This document shows positions 1 through 6,434 of a stretch of 64,000 nt of DNA, in pieces. The stretch spans positions 1-64,000 of the forward strand of contig JABSQO010000005.1 of NCBI GenBank assembly GCA_013215775.1, read 5' to 3'. The position numbers and the translations under genes were made by a program. A model generated the notes under the pieces. The model was not told where the DNA came from. It worked only from the letters and a program-made list of their open reading frames with translations, and made no database searches. Numbering within the stretch: position 1 is the first letter of the stretch; each line of letters starts with the position of its first letter. This DNA comes from Piscirickettsiaceae bacterium (GTDB taxonomy: Bacteria > Pseudomonadota > Gammaproteobacteria > Nitrosococcales > Methylophagaceae).

Positions 1-259
1 TAATCACGATGGCACTGATCGCGGTATCACGTACAGCCCGACAAGGTTGTATTGCAGGGAAATCATCCATTTGTTTCTTAATATCTGGGGATGCATTAAA
101 CAAAATCCAATCCGTGCCATTAGCACTGATAGCAATAGATGATTGTGTACGTCGTGTTGCTTTAATAGTGCCTTCACGTACCCCTTTGCAATTCTCACAG
201 TTACAATTCCACTGTGGGAAACCACCACCAGCACCCGAACCTAATACATGTATGAACAT
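1..259 (-). CDS. pqqB: PqqB, PQQ biosynthesis metallo-beta-lactamase-fold protein (5' part; runs off the left edge)
   Basis: The reverse strand encodes about 86 residues starting [19 protein letters not shown], the characteristic PqqB N-terminus, followed by [11 protein letters not shown] and [10 protein letters not shown]. PqqB belongs to the metallo-beta-lactamase fold and acts late in conversion of the PqqA peptide to PQQ, probably as a hydroxylase of the tyrosine-derived part. The start is the ATG at 257-259; a weak purine-rich GGAAAAA lies about 10 nt upstream. The gene lies 123 nt downstream of a pqqA copy in the same orientation, the usual pqqA-pqqB order. It is cut by the window edge, not truncated biologically as far as can be seen. 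The N-terminal match is strong. Confidence 0.93.
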   Translation of the reverse strand, partial: MFIHVLGSGAGGGFPQWNCNCENCKGVREGTIKATRRTQSSIAISANGTDWILFNASPDIKKQMDDFPAIQPCRAVRDTAISAIVI

Positions 260-286
260 ATTGTTATTTTTCCATTACGCCAAAAC

Positions 287-361
287 TAAATCAGATGATT
301 CTGATTACTCAAAATCATCTGATTTAATTTTGAAATACCCGGAGCCAAAAAATCAGCTCCG
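287..361 (-). promoter_or_regulatory. Two inverted repeats between pqqA and pqqB
   Basis: A perfect 14-bp inverted repeat (287-300 with 313-326, 12-nt loop) and a 6-bp GC-rich hairpin (340-345 with 356-361, CGGAGC/GCTCCG) lie between the pqqA copy at 383-454 and pqqB. Neither is followed by a convincing run of T on the minus strand, so they look more like mRNA-stabilising or attenuating structures than a simple terminator. A plausible role (inference) is to let the pqqA message outnumber the message for the biosynthetic enzymes. Confidence 0.5.
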
Positions 362-382
362 AGCATACATCAAAAACAGATA

Positions 383-454
383 TTAACGGTTGCAGATGTA
401 CATTGTTACTTCAAAACCGAAACGCATATCTGAATATTCTGGTGTAGTCCACAT
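383..454 (-). CDS. pqqA: PqqA, PQQ precursor peptide, copy 1 (operon copy)
   Basis: This 23-codon gene encodes MWTTPEYSDMRFGFEVTMYI followed by CNR. PqqA is the ribosomally made substrate of PQQ synthesis: the Glu and Tyr of the conserved E-x-x-x-Y motif (here E-V-T-M-Y) are cross-linked by PqqE/PqqD and become the PQQ skeleton. An AAGAGAG ribosome site lies about 7 nt before the ATG. It is followed by two hairpins and pqqB, so it is the copy attached to the pqq operon. The peptide is identical to copies 2 and 3, but its 5' leader just before the ATG differs from theirs. At 23 residues it matches the usual PqqA length. Confidence 0.95.
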   Translation of the reverse strand: MWTTPEYSDMRFGFEVTMYICNR

Positions 455-562
455 AATAATTCTCTCTTATATTTAATTAATAAAATACTGTTCGAACTAT
501 TTCAAACAGTGAATGAATATTACACTGCACTTATAGTCCTTACGTCAGGAATACCCGCCTCA

Positions 563-580
563 TCACTCAGGATTTTCCTT
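563..580 (-). promoter_or_regulatory. Conserved upstream element of pqqA copy 1
   Basis: The plus-strand 18-mer TCACTCAGGATTTTCCTT is present here and again, identical, at 3238-3255; a diverged version is at 852-867. In each case it lies 110-130 nt upstream of a pqqA start codon. The core AGGA-TTTT-CCT is a near palindrome. Conservation and constant spacing suggest a binding site for an activator of pqqA (inference). Confidence 0.5.
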
Positions 581-612
581 GTTTTCTAATATCCGAGGGT
601 TAAACTTTTAGG

Positions 613-650
613 CAAAAAAAAAGCCCCAATACTTTTCAGTATTAAGGCTT
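613..650 (-). terminator. Intrinsic terminator of the pqqA copy 2 cassette
   Basis: On the minus strand a hairpin (621-633 with 638-650, two mismatches, GAAA-type loop) is followed by an unbroken run of nine T (complement of 614-622). It lies 17 nt past the stop of pqqA copy 2 and separates it from pqqA copy 1. Confidence 0.85.
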
Positions 651-666
651 TCTGTGTTACGTTTTC

Positions 667-738
667 TTAACGGTTGCAAATGTACATTGTTACTTCAAAA
701 CCGAAACGCATATCTGAATATTCTGGTGTAGTCCACAT
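667..738 (-). CDS. pqqA: PqqA, PQQ precursor peptide, copy 2 (stand-alone cassette)
   Basis: This gene encodes the same 23-residue peptide as copies 1 and 3, with one silent difference (TACATT for TACATC at Tyr-Ile). The start ATG is preceded by GAGGTAA at a good distance. The leader, roughly 70 nt including GGTTAAGATTTTAAA and CTTTTAGAGGTAATTTATT, is almost identical to that of copy 3. The gene has its own upstream element and its own terminator, so it should be transcribed alone as a supplier of extra precursor peptide. It is the first gene after gorA on this strand. Confidence 0.94.
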   Translation of the reverse strand: MWTTPEYSDMRFGFEVTMYICNR

Positions 739-851
739 AATAAATTACCTCTAAAAGTTTTTTTAAAATCTTAACCGAACTATTTTTCGGCTTCTACAGT
801 TCTCACTATACGGCCATCATAAAAGTGATGTTAGCGGAAAAAACCTGAAGT

Positions 852-867
852 GATTCGGGATTTTCCT
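852..867 (-). promoter_or_regulatory. Conserved upstream element of pqqA copy 2 (diverged)
   Basis: GATTCGGGATTTTCCT is the diverged counterpart of the 18-mer at 563-580 and 3238-3255; the GGATTTTCCT core is kept. It lies about 11 nt past the gorA stop codon and about 115 nt upstream of pqqA copy 2. Between it and the gene, copies 2 and 3 also share a block ending in a TATAGT/TAAAGT -10-like hexamer and a small AGCCG...CGGTT hairpin. Confidence 0.42.
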
Positions 868-877
868 GAACTTAATA

Positions 878-2233
878 TCAATCTGCGACAGGCTCCCGCA
901 TGGTGACAAATTCTTCAGCCGCAGTCGGGTGAATACCAATCGTGGCATCGAAGTCAGATTTCGTTGCACCCGCTTTAATTGCAATGGCAATTCCTTGCAT
1001 AATTTCACCCGCATCAGACCCAACCATATGTACACCTAATATTTTATCCGTATCACCATCAACTACTAATTTCATTAACGTTCGTTCTTGTGAGCCACTG
1101 ATCGTATGTTTCATCGCTCGAAAACTCGATCGGTATTTCACCACATTAGGATATTCTGCTCGCGCCTGTTCTTCGGTCATTCCTACTGTACCGATATTTG
1201 GCTGACAAAAAACAGTGGTCGCAATATTACTGTAATCCATCTTCCACGATGCATTATTATAAAGACCTCGTGCTAATGCCATCCCTTCTTCCAAAGCAAC
1301 AGGCGTTAATTCCATACCGCCTGTTACATCACCTAAAGCATAAATACTGGCTTCACTGGTTTGAAATTGTTCATTCACTTTAATATAACCACTATCCGTT
1401 AACTTAATATTTACATTTTCCAAGCCAAGATTAGCTAACTGTGGTTTGCGACCCGTGGCATAAAGCACCGCATCTGCCTCAATTGAGGTGCCATCATTTA
1501 ATTCTATTTTTAATGTTCCATCTGCTTGCTTTGTAATCGATGTGACATCCGTATTGAAACGTAAATCGACACCTTTCTTAGCAATTTCCTGTGCAGCGAA
1601 ATCGCGAACTTCATTATCAAAACCTCGTAAAAATAGATCACCGCGATATAGTTGAGTGACCTGCGAACCTAAACCATTAAAAATACCGGCGAATTCAACG
1701 GCAATATAGCCTCCGCCCACCACCACTATTCGATTAGGAAATGTCTCTAAATCAAATACCTCATTCGAATTCACAACAAATTCTTTACCTTCAATATCCG
1801 GAACAAACGGCCATCCACCAACGGAAATTAAGATACGTTCAGTAGTGTATTTCTTCCCTGCCACTTCAACCGTATGTTGATCAACAACCTTGCCGCGTCC
1901 TTTGATAACATCAACATTGGCATTCGCTAAAATTCCATCATAAATACCATTTAATCGACTAATTTCTGCAATCTTATTATCACGTAATGTTGACCAATCA
2001 AAAGTGGCTTTTGCCGATTGCCAACCAAAACCTTCCGATTCATTGAAATGGGCTGAATATTCAGAGGCATACACATACAGTTTTTTAGGTACACAACCGA
2101 CATTGACACAGGTTCCCCCCATATAAAGGTCTTCACATATTGCTACACGAGCACCAAAAGATGATGACATTCGACTAGCACGGACACCACCGGAACCAGC
2201 ACCAATAACAAAAAGATCATAATCGTAATTCAT
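878..2233 (-). CDS. gorA: Glutathione-disulfide reductase
   Basis: This 451-residue flavoprotein disulfide reductase uses NADPH to reduce oxidised glutathione in the cytoplasm. It has the N-terminal FAD motif VIGAGSGG (residues 9-16), the redox-active disulfide GGTCVNVGCVPKK (Cys42 and Cys47), the NADPH-binding VVGGGYIAVEFAG segment, an Asp-containing ALGDVTGG FAD motif and the C-terminal active-site HPTAAEEFV with catalytic His-Glu. The length equals that of E. coli Gor (450). I chose the ATG at 2233 because AAGG lies 8 nt before it and the FAD fold begins at once; the ATG 14 codons further upstream adds residues without homology. It lies 83 nt downstream of a peroxiredoxin gene, with a terminator-like hairpin between them. 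Together they would make a thiol-peroxide detoxification pair. Confidence 0.93.
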   Translation of the reverse strand: MNYDYDLFVIGAGSGGVRASRMSSSFGARVAICEDLYMGGTCVNVGCVPKKLYVYASEYSAHFNESEGFGWQSAKATFDWSTLRDNKIAEISRLNGIYDGILANANVDVIKGRGKVVDQHTVEVAGKKYTTERILISVGGWPFVPDIEGKEFVVNSNEVFDLETFPNRIVVVGGGYIAVEFAGIFNGLGSQVTQLYRGDLFLRGFDNEVRDFAAQEIAKKGVDLRFNTDVTSITKQADGTLKIELNDGTSIEADAVLYATGRKPQLANLGLENVNIKLTDSGYIKVNEQFQTSEASIYALGDVTGGMELTPVALEEGMALARGLYNNASWKMDYSNIATTVFCQPNIGTVGMTEEQARAEYPNVVKYRSSFRAMKHTISGSQERTLMKLVVDGDTDKILGVHMVGSDAGEIMQGIAIAIKAGATKSDFDATIGIHPTAAEEFVTMREPVAD

Positions 2234-2261
2234 TGTATTTACCTTGCGATTTATTGCCATC

Positions 2262-2297
2262 AAAAAAGGCACCAAACTACTTAGTCTGATGCCTTTC
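2262..2297 (-). terminator. Terminator-like hairpin between prx and gorA
   Basis: On the minus strand AAGGCATCAGAC... pairs with ...GTTTGGTGCCTT (2266-2279 with 2282-2295, G-T pairs allowed), followed by six T. It ends 28 nt before the gorA ATG, so it may partly terminate transcripts from the peroxiredoxin gene and lower gorA expression. Confidence 0.6.
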
Positions 2298-2316
2298 TAT
2301 ATATTGACTTAGTTTC

Positions 2317-2835
2317 TTAGCTTAAGTAATTCAACATAGTATCAACATCACTACATGTAAACGGATCATCAAGGCAATTGTCCATCAAACCTGGCTCAGC
2401 AAATAGTTGTTTGATTTCACCATTCACTACATGCATGGAATAACGCCATGTCCGACTGCCAAAACCTAGATTTTCTTTCTTGACCAACATACCCATTAGT
2501 CGAGTAAAATCAGCATTACCATCTGGTAGCATTTTCACTTTTTCTATGCCTAAGTTTTTAGACCATTGGAACATAGTAAATGCATCATTCACGCTCAAGC
2601 AATAAACCTCATCAACACCTTTCGCTTTAAGCTCATCATATTTAGCTTCAAAACCAGGAAGATGTGTACTTGAACACGTTGGTGTAAATGCACCTGGCAA
2701 AGCAAGTACAACAATATTTTTATCTTTGAAGATGTCGCTTGATGTTACATCCTGCCAACGGAAAGGATTATCACCATCGATACTTTCATCACGCACACGA
2801 GTTTTAAATGTAATTTCTGGTACTTGGTTTGTCAT
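2317..2835 (-). CDS. Prx5-type peroxiredoxin
   Basis: This 172-residue thiol peroxidase reduces hydrogen peroxide and alkyl peroxides. The peroxidatic cysteine is Cys54 in the PGAFTPTC motif (47-54), diagnostic of the Prx5/AhpE-like branch; the partner SRTWRYSM segment holds the conserved active-site Arg. Many bacterial relatives are fused to a C-terminal glutaredoxin domain. This one ends after the peroxiredoxin fold, so glutathione and the adjacent glutathione reductase are its likely reductants (inference). The ATG at 2835 has AAGGAAACAATA before it. About 110 nt upstream is a short perfect inverted repeat (2945-2950 with 2956-2961) of unknown meaning. Confidence 0.9.
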   Translation of the reverse strand: MTNQVPEITFKTRVRDESIDGDNPFRWQDVTSSDIFKDKNIVVLALPGAFTPTCSSTHLPGFEAKYDELKAKGVDEVYCLSVNDAFTMFQWSKNLGIEKVKMLPDGNADFTRLMGMLVKKENLGFGSRTWRYSMHVVNGEIKQLFAEPGLMDNCLDDPFTCSDVDTMLNYLS

Positions 2836-3001
2836 TATTGTTTCCTTAGTTAATTAATCATGGGTTGAAACTTATCAATTACCCAATGACGATTATTATT
2901 AAGGATTTACAATTATTTGTGAAACAAGTTATTTCTATTGAATTAATCGTTTTTTACGATTGATGATGTTTTTAATATAGGTGAAGACATTTATTACAGG
3001 C

Positions 3002-3039
3002 AAAAAAAAGCCCTGATACTTTTCAGTAGCAGGGCTTTT
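3002..3039 (-). terminator. Intrinsic terminator of the pqqA copy 3 cassette
   Basis: Hairpin AAAAGCCCTG.TACT / AGTA.CAGGGCTTTT (3006-3020 with 3025-3039) with T runs on both sides, so it may work in both directions. It is clearly related in sequence to the terminator at 613-650, which supports duplication of the whole pqqA cassette. Confidence 0.85.
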
Positions 3040-3054
3040 TGTATTACTTATTGC

Positions 3055-3126
3055 TTAACGGTTGCAGATGTACATTGTTACTTCAAAACCGAAACGCATA
3101 TCTGAATATTCTGGTGTAGTCCACAT
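3055..3126 (-). CDS. pqqA: PqqA, PQQ precursor peptide, copy 3 (stand-alone cassette)
   Basis: This is the third 23-codon pqqA, encoding the same peptide as the other two. The ribosome site GAGGTAATTTATT-ATG and about 70 nt of leader match copy 2. The cassette is bounded by the shared upstream element at 3238-3255 and by the terminator at 3002-3039. It lies directly downstream of a response-regulator gene on the same strand, 149 nt after its stop. The short-ORF length, perfect peptide conservation and repeated regulatory frame leave little doubt about its identity. Confidence 0.94.
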   Translation of the reverse strand: MWTTPEYSDMRFGFEVTMYICNR

Positions 3127-3237
3127 AATAAATTACCTCTAAAAGTTTTTTAAAATCTTAACCGAAATGTTTTACGGCTTCCACGGTTCACACTTTACGT
3201 AGACTAGAAAATAAGTGTAAGAGGAAAAGTCTTTACT

Positions 3238-3255
3238 TCACTCAGGATTTTCCTT
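3238..3255 (-). promoter_or_regulatory. Conserved upstream element of pqqA copy 3
   Basis: The 18-mer is identical to the one at 563-580 and lies 112 nt upstream of the pqqA copy 3 start, in the short gap after the response regulator. See the copy 1 entry for the shared pattern. Confidence 0.5.
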
Positions 3256-3275
3256 AGTGCCAAGTTTATACGGAT

Positions 3276-3920
3276 TTATGCTTCCAACAGACCACTTCGA
3301 ATCGCAAGTCGAGCTAATTCCGCCGAGTTTGAAACGTCCAGTTTTTGTTTAATATTAGTATGGTGCGTTCCTACTGTTTTGGGGCTTAAGCTAAGAATTT
3401 CAGCGATATTATTAACGGTTTGGCCTTCGGCCAGCAATCTAAACACTTCAAATTCACGCTGACTTAATACATCCAGCACACTATCTGAACCTGTTAATTT
3501 TTGCATGGCTATTTTCTGCGCGATCTCAGGGTCAATACACATTTTACCTTGCGCGACTTGCTCTACTGCTTTAATCATTTCTTCAGGAGCGCTACGTTTA
3601 GGAATGAAACCCTTCGCCCCAGCTTGTAATGCCCTAGCGGTGAATATGCTGTCTTCATGCACACTTAAGATTAAAATACAGGCGTCCTGATCTCGAGCAA
3701 TAATTCGCTCAACCGCACCGATACCACCAATTCCGGGCATTGAAATGTCCATGACCACCACATCAGGATTAAGCTTCACATAATCTTGTACGGCCTGCTC
3801 ACCACTGCCTGCCTCAGCAATAACGGTAAACTTGTCACAATCTTCTATTAAGCGTCGGAAACCTGCACGAACCAACTCATGGTCATCCACTAGCAATACT
3901 GTTATTGCGTTATCACTCAT
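3276..3920 (-). CDS. NarL/FixJ-type response regulator
   Basis: This 214-residue cytoplasmic DNA-binding regulator has an N-terminal receiver domain (residues 5-120) with the acidic pair Asp12-Asp13, phosphoacceptor Asp58 in VVVMDISMPG, and Lys in PKRSAPEE. The C-terminal LuxR-type helix-turn-helix spans about 150-212 (LSQREFEVFRLLAEG...SPKTVGTHHTNIKQKL). Its start codon overlaps the stop of the sensor kinase by four bases (ATGA), so the two form a translationally coupled two-component pair. It sits 149 nt upstream of pqqA copy 3. Pairs of this type (MoxX/MoxY) regulate methanol oxidation in Paracoccus, so control of pqqA is plausible but not shown. Confidence 0.9.
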   Translation of the reverse strand: MSDNAITVLLVDDHELVRAGFRRLIEDCDKFTVIAEAGSGEQAVQDYVKLNPDVVVMDISMPGIGGIGAVERIIARDQDACILILSVHEDSIFTARALQAGAKGFIPKRSAPEEMIKAVEQVAQGKMCIDPEIAQKIAMQKLTGSDSVLDVLSQREFEVFRLLAEGQTVNNIAEILSLSPKTVGTHHTNIKQKLDVSNSAELARLAIRSGLLEA

Positions 3921-5629
3921 CTTGTTTTATCCGCCTCTAAAGGTATTGTTATATGAATCGACACACCATCACCAAGTGCACTGATTAACTGAAAGGTTCC
4001 ACTCATACTTTTCGCCCGTTCTCGCATACCTAATAAACCAAAATCAACATCCGAATGAAAATCCTGCACTTCCATACCTTTACCATCATCACTAATATCA
4101 ATGATCAATTGATTTTGCCCACTATCATGTTCATTCGTCACCGAAATGGCAATATTAGAAGCATCGGCATGACGAACAGCATTGGTAATCGATTCTTGTA
4201 CTACGCGAAAGACCGTCATATTCATCATTTCATTTAGGTTATCTAATGCACCTGAAACATGTAAGGTAAAATTAATTTCTGGTTTCCGTCCTTGCCAAGC
4301 AGAAATAGTTTCTTCCAATGTTGCCAGCAAACCCAAATCATCTAATGGGCTAGGCCGTAATCGAGTAATCATATTATGTACTACATCATAAATGTGGCTA
4401 GCAACATCAATAATGGCTTGGGCACTAGTAAAAACTTTAGGTTCTGTTTCTGCTGTCCTATTACGAATTAACACGGCATCGGTTTTAATCGCTGTTAAAC
4501 ATTGTCCTAATTCATCGTGTAATTCGCGAGCTAGATGACGACGCTCTGTTTCCTGAACTTCTGACATATGCTGCGCTAATAATCGCGTTTCTCGCAATTG
4601 ATTTTCTGCTGCTTCAGCCAGCTTATGTTCAGTAATATCTCGTAACGTACAAATTACACCACTCACGACTTTCTCTGCATCCAATAACCGTACTGTAGAC
4701 AGTAATATAGACTGTTCGCCACCACTAGCATTTGGCAATTGAGTTTCTAAATTTTCCACTATGTCGCAATTGTCCAACATCTCAGCGATACGCTGTTGAT
4801 TGTCTATAAAGCCAAATGTCGCTAATTTTCTCCCTAACAAATCAGCTGTTTTTTGATTCAACAAAATCTCTGCAGCCGGATTACACAGTGTAATAAGCCC
4901 TGATTGGTCCAGCGATAAAATAGCATCTCCAGATTGTTGAACTAATACTGCTAGGCGTCTGTTTTGTTCAATGCTTTCTTCTAATGCCTGCCCCATTCGA
5001 TTGAATGTTTGTCCAATCTGATCCATTTCTGCCAACGTAAATTTAGGAAGGCGCAAATGTAAATCACCACGTTCAAATCCTGCTAATGCATCTAATAAAC
5101 GTTGCAGTGGACGTATCAACCAATCAACACCCCAATATAGAAACAAGCCAACAAAAATAAATATCCCTAAACCTAAAGCAAAAATGCTTCGAATATCAAC
5201 CCAACGTTCGCCTATTTCATGGATAGGTGCTGCATAAATCACCATACGACCATCACCAAAACGTTTAGATAAGGGGCTGACATTAGGCAGCAATAAATCA
5301 ATAAACCATTCTGGCGGTTTTACATCAACATACTCTTCTGGCTCACCTTCAAACAACAAACCTTGAGAATCAAACAATAAAATATGCAGGCTGCGAATTT
5401 CGCTTAAGGCTTTAACCAGTTCTTGTAAATGTTCATAGATGCCGACATTTCTATTTAATGGGCTCCCTGATAGCGATACGGTGATTAAGCGTGCAGCTGA
5501 AGCCATGGTATCGGCCACATCATTTTCCACCGATTCACGGGCATTTGAGATCAATACACCCGTACTCGCTAGCAATGAAGCAAGCAGTAATAACGTAAAG
5601 AACAGATTTACTTTTAATCTAAGGCTCAT
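3917..5629 (-). CDS. NarX/UhpB-type membrane sensor histidine kinase with HAMP and PAS domains
   Basis: This 570-residue protein has a transmembrane segment at about 8-27, a periplasmic sensor region to about 145, a second membrane segment at 147-168, HAMP (about 168-222), PAS (225-335), HisKA_3 dimerisation with the phosphorylated His in RELHDELGQCL, and an ATPase domain with N-box VVQESITNAVRHA and G-box DDGKGM. It overlaps soxZ upstream and the response regulator downstream, each by ATGA. The periplasmic loop has no domain I recognise. Because soxYZ is co-translated, the signal could be the state of a periplasmic sulfur carrier, or a substrate of methanol/sulfur metabolism (inference). Confidence 0.88.
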   Translation of the reverse strand: MSLRLKVNLFFTLLLLASLLASTGVLISNARESVENDVADTMASAARLITVSLSGSPLNRNVGIYEHLQELVKALSEIRSLHILLFDSQGLLFEGEPEEYVDVKPPEWFIDLLLPNVSPLSKRFGDGRMVIYAAPIHEIGERWVDIRSIFALGLGIFIFVGLFLYWGVDWLIRPLQRLLDALAGFERGDLHLRLPKFTLAEMDQIGQTFNRMGQALEESIEQNRRLAVLVQQSGDAILSLDQSGLITLCNPAAEILLNQKTADLLGRKLATFGFIDNQQRIAEMLDNCDIVENLETQLPNASGGEQSILLSTVRLLDAEKVVSGVICTLRDITEHKLAEAAENQLRETRLLAQHMSEVQETERRHLARELHDELGQCLTAIKTDAVLIRNRTAETEPKVFTSAQAIIDVASHIYDVVHNMITRLRPSPLDDLGLLATLEETISAWQGRKPEINFTLHVSGALDNLNEMMNMTVFRVVQESITNAVRHADASNIAISVTNEHDSGQNQLIIDISDDGKGMEVQDFHSDVDFGLLGMRERAKSMSGTFQLISALGDGVSIHITIPLEADKTR

Positions 5630-5943
5630 TTAACCATTGTTTCCACAGAGCCTTTAGCGCCAAGATTATCCACCCAACGAATTGATATTTTATCGCCTTT
5701 TTGGCCACCCGCTAATTGGAACGAGAAATACGGGTTCTGCGCGGTGCCTGTGCCACATTTAATGGTCAGAACCTCCTCACCATTTCGCCAACAGCGAATA
5801 TCCTGAATAAATTCAGCAGGAATTAATTGTTCTCCTGCATCTTTTGCTCTGCCAGTATGCATTGGATGAGCGAGTAACAGACGAACATTAGTATCATCCG
5901 CTCTTAGTTTTGCCCGAATGCGATCTTTTGAAATCAATCCCAT
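5626..5943 (-). CDS. soxZ: SoxZ, sulfur-carrier partner protein
   Basis: This 105-residue immunoglobulin-like protein pairs with SoxY in the periplasm and helps present the SoxY C-terminal cysteine. Typical features are RIRAKL near the start, HPMHTGRAKD, IPAEFIQDI and the C-terminal KGDKISIRWVDNLG. There is no signal peptide, as expected: SoxZ is exported with the Tat-carrying SoxY. I chose the ATG at 5943, which overlaps the soxY stop by one base (TAATG) with GGAGG 9 nt before it; the ATG three codons upstream is too close to that site. The ribosome site is formed by the two Gly codons at the soxY end. It is coupled to the kinase gene downstream by ATGA. Confidence 0.9.
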   Translation of the reverse strand: MGLISKDRIRAKLRADDTNVRLLLAHPMHTGRAKDAGEQLIPAEFIQDIRCWRNGEEVLTIKCGTGTAQNPYFSFQLAGGQKGDKISIRWVDNLGAKGSVETMVK

Positions 5944-6434
5944 TAGCCACATCCTCCAATATCTACTTCAACAAATCGCGTCGTTTTATACAACTTGCCA
6001 TCTGCACGAATAATCGCCATGACTTGTGAGTCTTCACGTATTTTAATCATGCTCTTAAATGGCAATTTCACCACGGGCGTAAATTCCAAATTCATTACTA
6101 ATGGGAACGGATTTTTTTCAACTAACACGGCAATACGTTCAATATTTTTCAAATCACTTTGAATTTCGATAGGCACAGAGGCACCATTAACAGCATAACT
6201 TGGTGGCGCACCTACTTTAAAAGCTAATGCTGAATCCGTTGCCACTTCTGCCTCGCCTAACAGTGCCAATAAAGCATCTTCCACTGTTTCAGCAGAAAAT
6301 GCATCTGCTGGCCAATGTGCTAACAACCGTTGTGGCAAGAGTAACCCACTCGCCGCAACCAATGCCATTGTTGATGCTGATATTGCACCTTTAATAAAGG
6401 TTCTACGCTGTTGATCTGGTTTTTTTATCATCAT
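5943..6434 (-). CDS. soxY: SoxY, Tat-exported sulfur-carrier protein
   Basis: This 163-residue protein carries a twin-arginine signal (QQRRTFIKGAISAS, residues 9-22, then a hydrophobic stretch to about 39) and the C-terminal swinging-arm motif VDIGGCG, whose Cys carries sulfur as a persulfide or thiosulfonate adduct in thiosulfate oxidation. Canonical SoxY ends GGCGG; here one Gly is missing before the stop. The gene is joined by overlaps to an M48 protease upstream (ATGA) and soxZ downstream (TAATG). No soxAX, soxB or soxCD is in the window, so this may be a carrier for another pathway, as in SoxYZ-like carriers linked to quinoprotein dehydrogenases (inference). Confidence 0.9.
   Translation of the reverse strand: MMIKKPDQQRRTFIKGAISASTMALVAASGLLLPQRLLAHWPADAFSAETVEDALLALLGEAEVATDSALAFKVGAPPSYAVNGASVPIEIQSDLKNIERIAVLVEKNPFPLVMNLEFTPVVKLPFKSMIKIREDSQVMAIIRADGKLYKTTRFVEVDIGGCG

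Noticed and set aside
9-386. 125-codon plus-strand frame opposite pqqB
   Set aside because: It is antisense to a clear pqqB and continues through the hairpins and the pqqA stop; composition reads as a shadow frame.
2945-2961. OxyR-type operator upstream of the peroxiredoxin gene
   Set aside because: The inverted repeat AATCGT-N5-ACGATT does not resemble the four-part ATAG/CTAT spacing of OxyR sites and is about 110 nt from the start.
5626-6434. A complete Sox thiosulfate-oxidation system
   Set aside because: Only soxY and soxZ are present; no soxA, soxX, soxB, soxC or soxD in the window, so I describe a carrier pair only.
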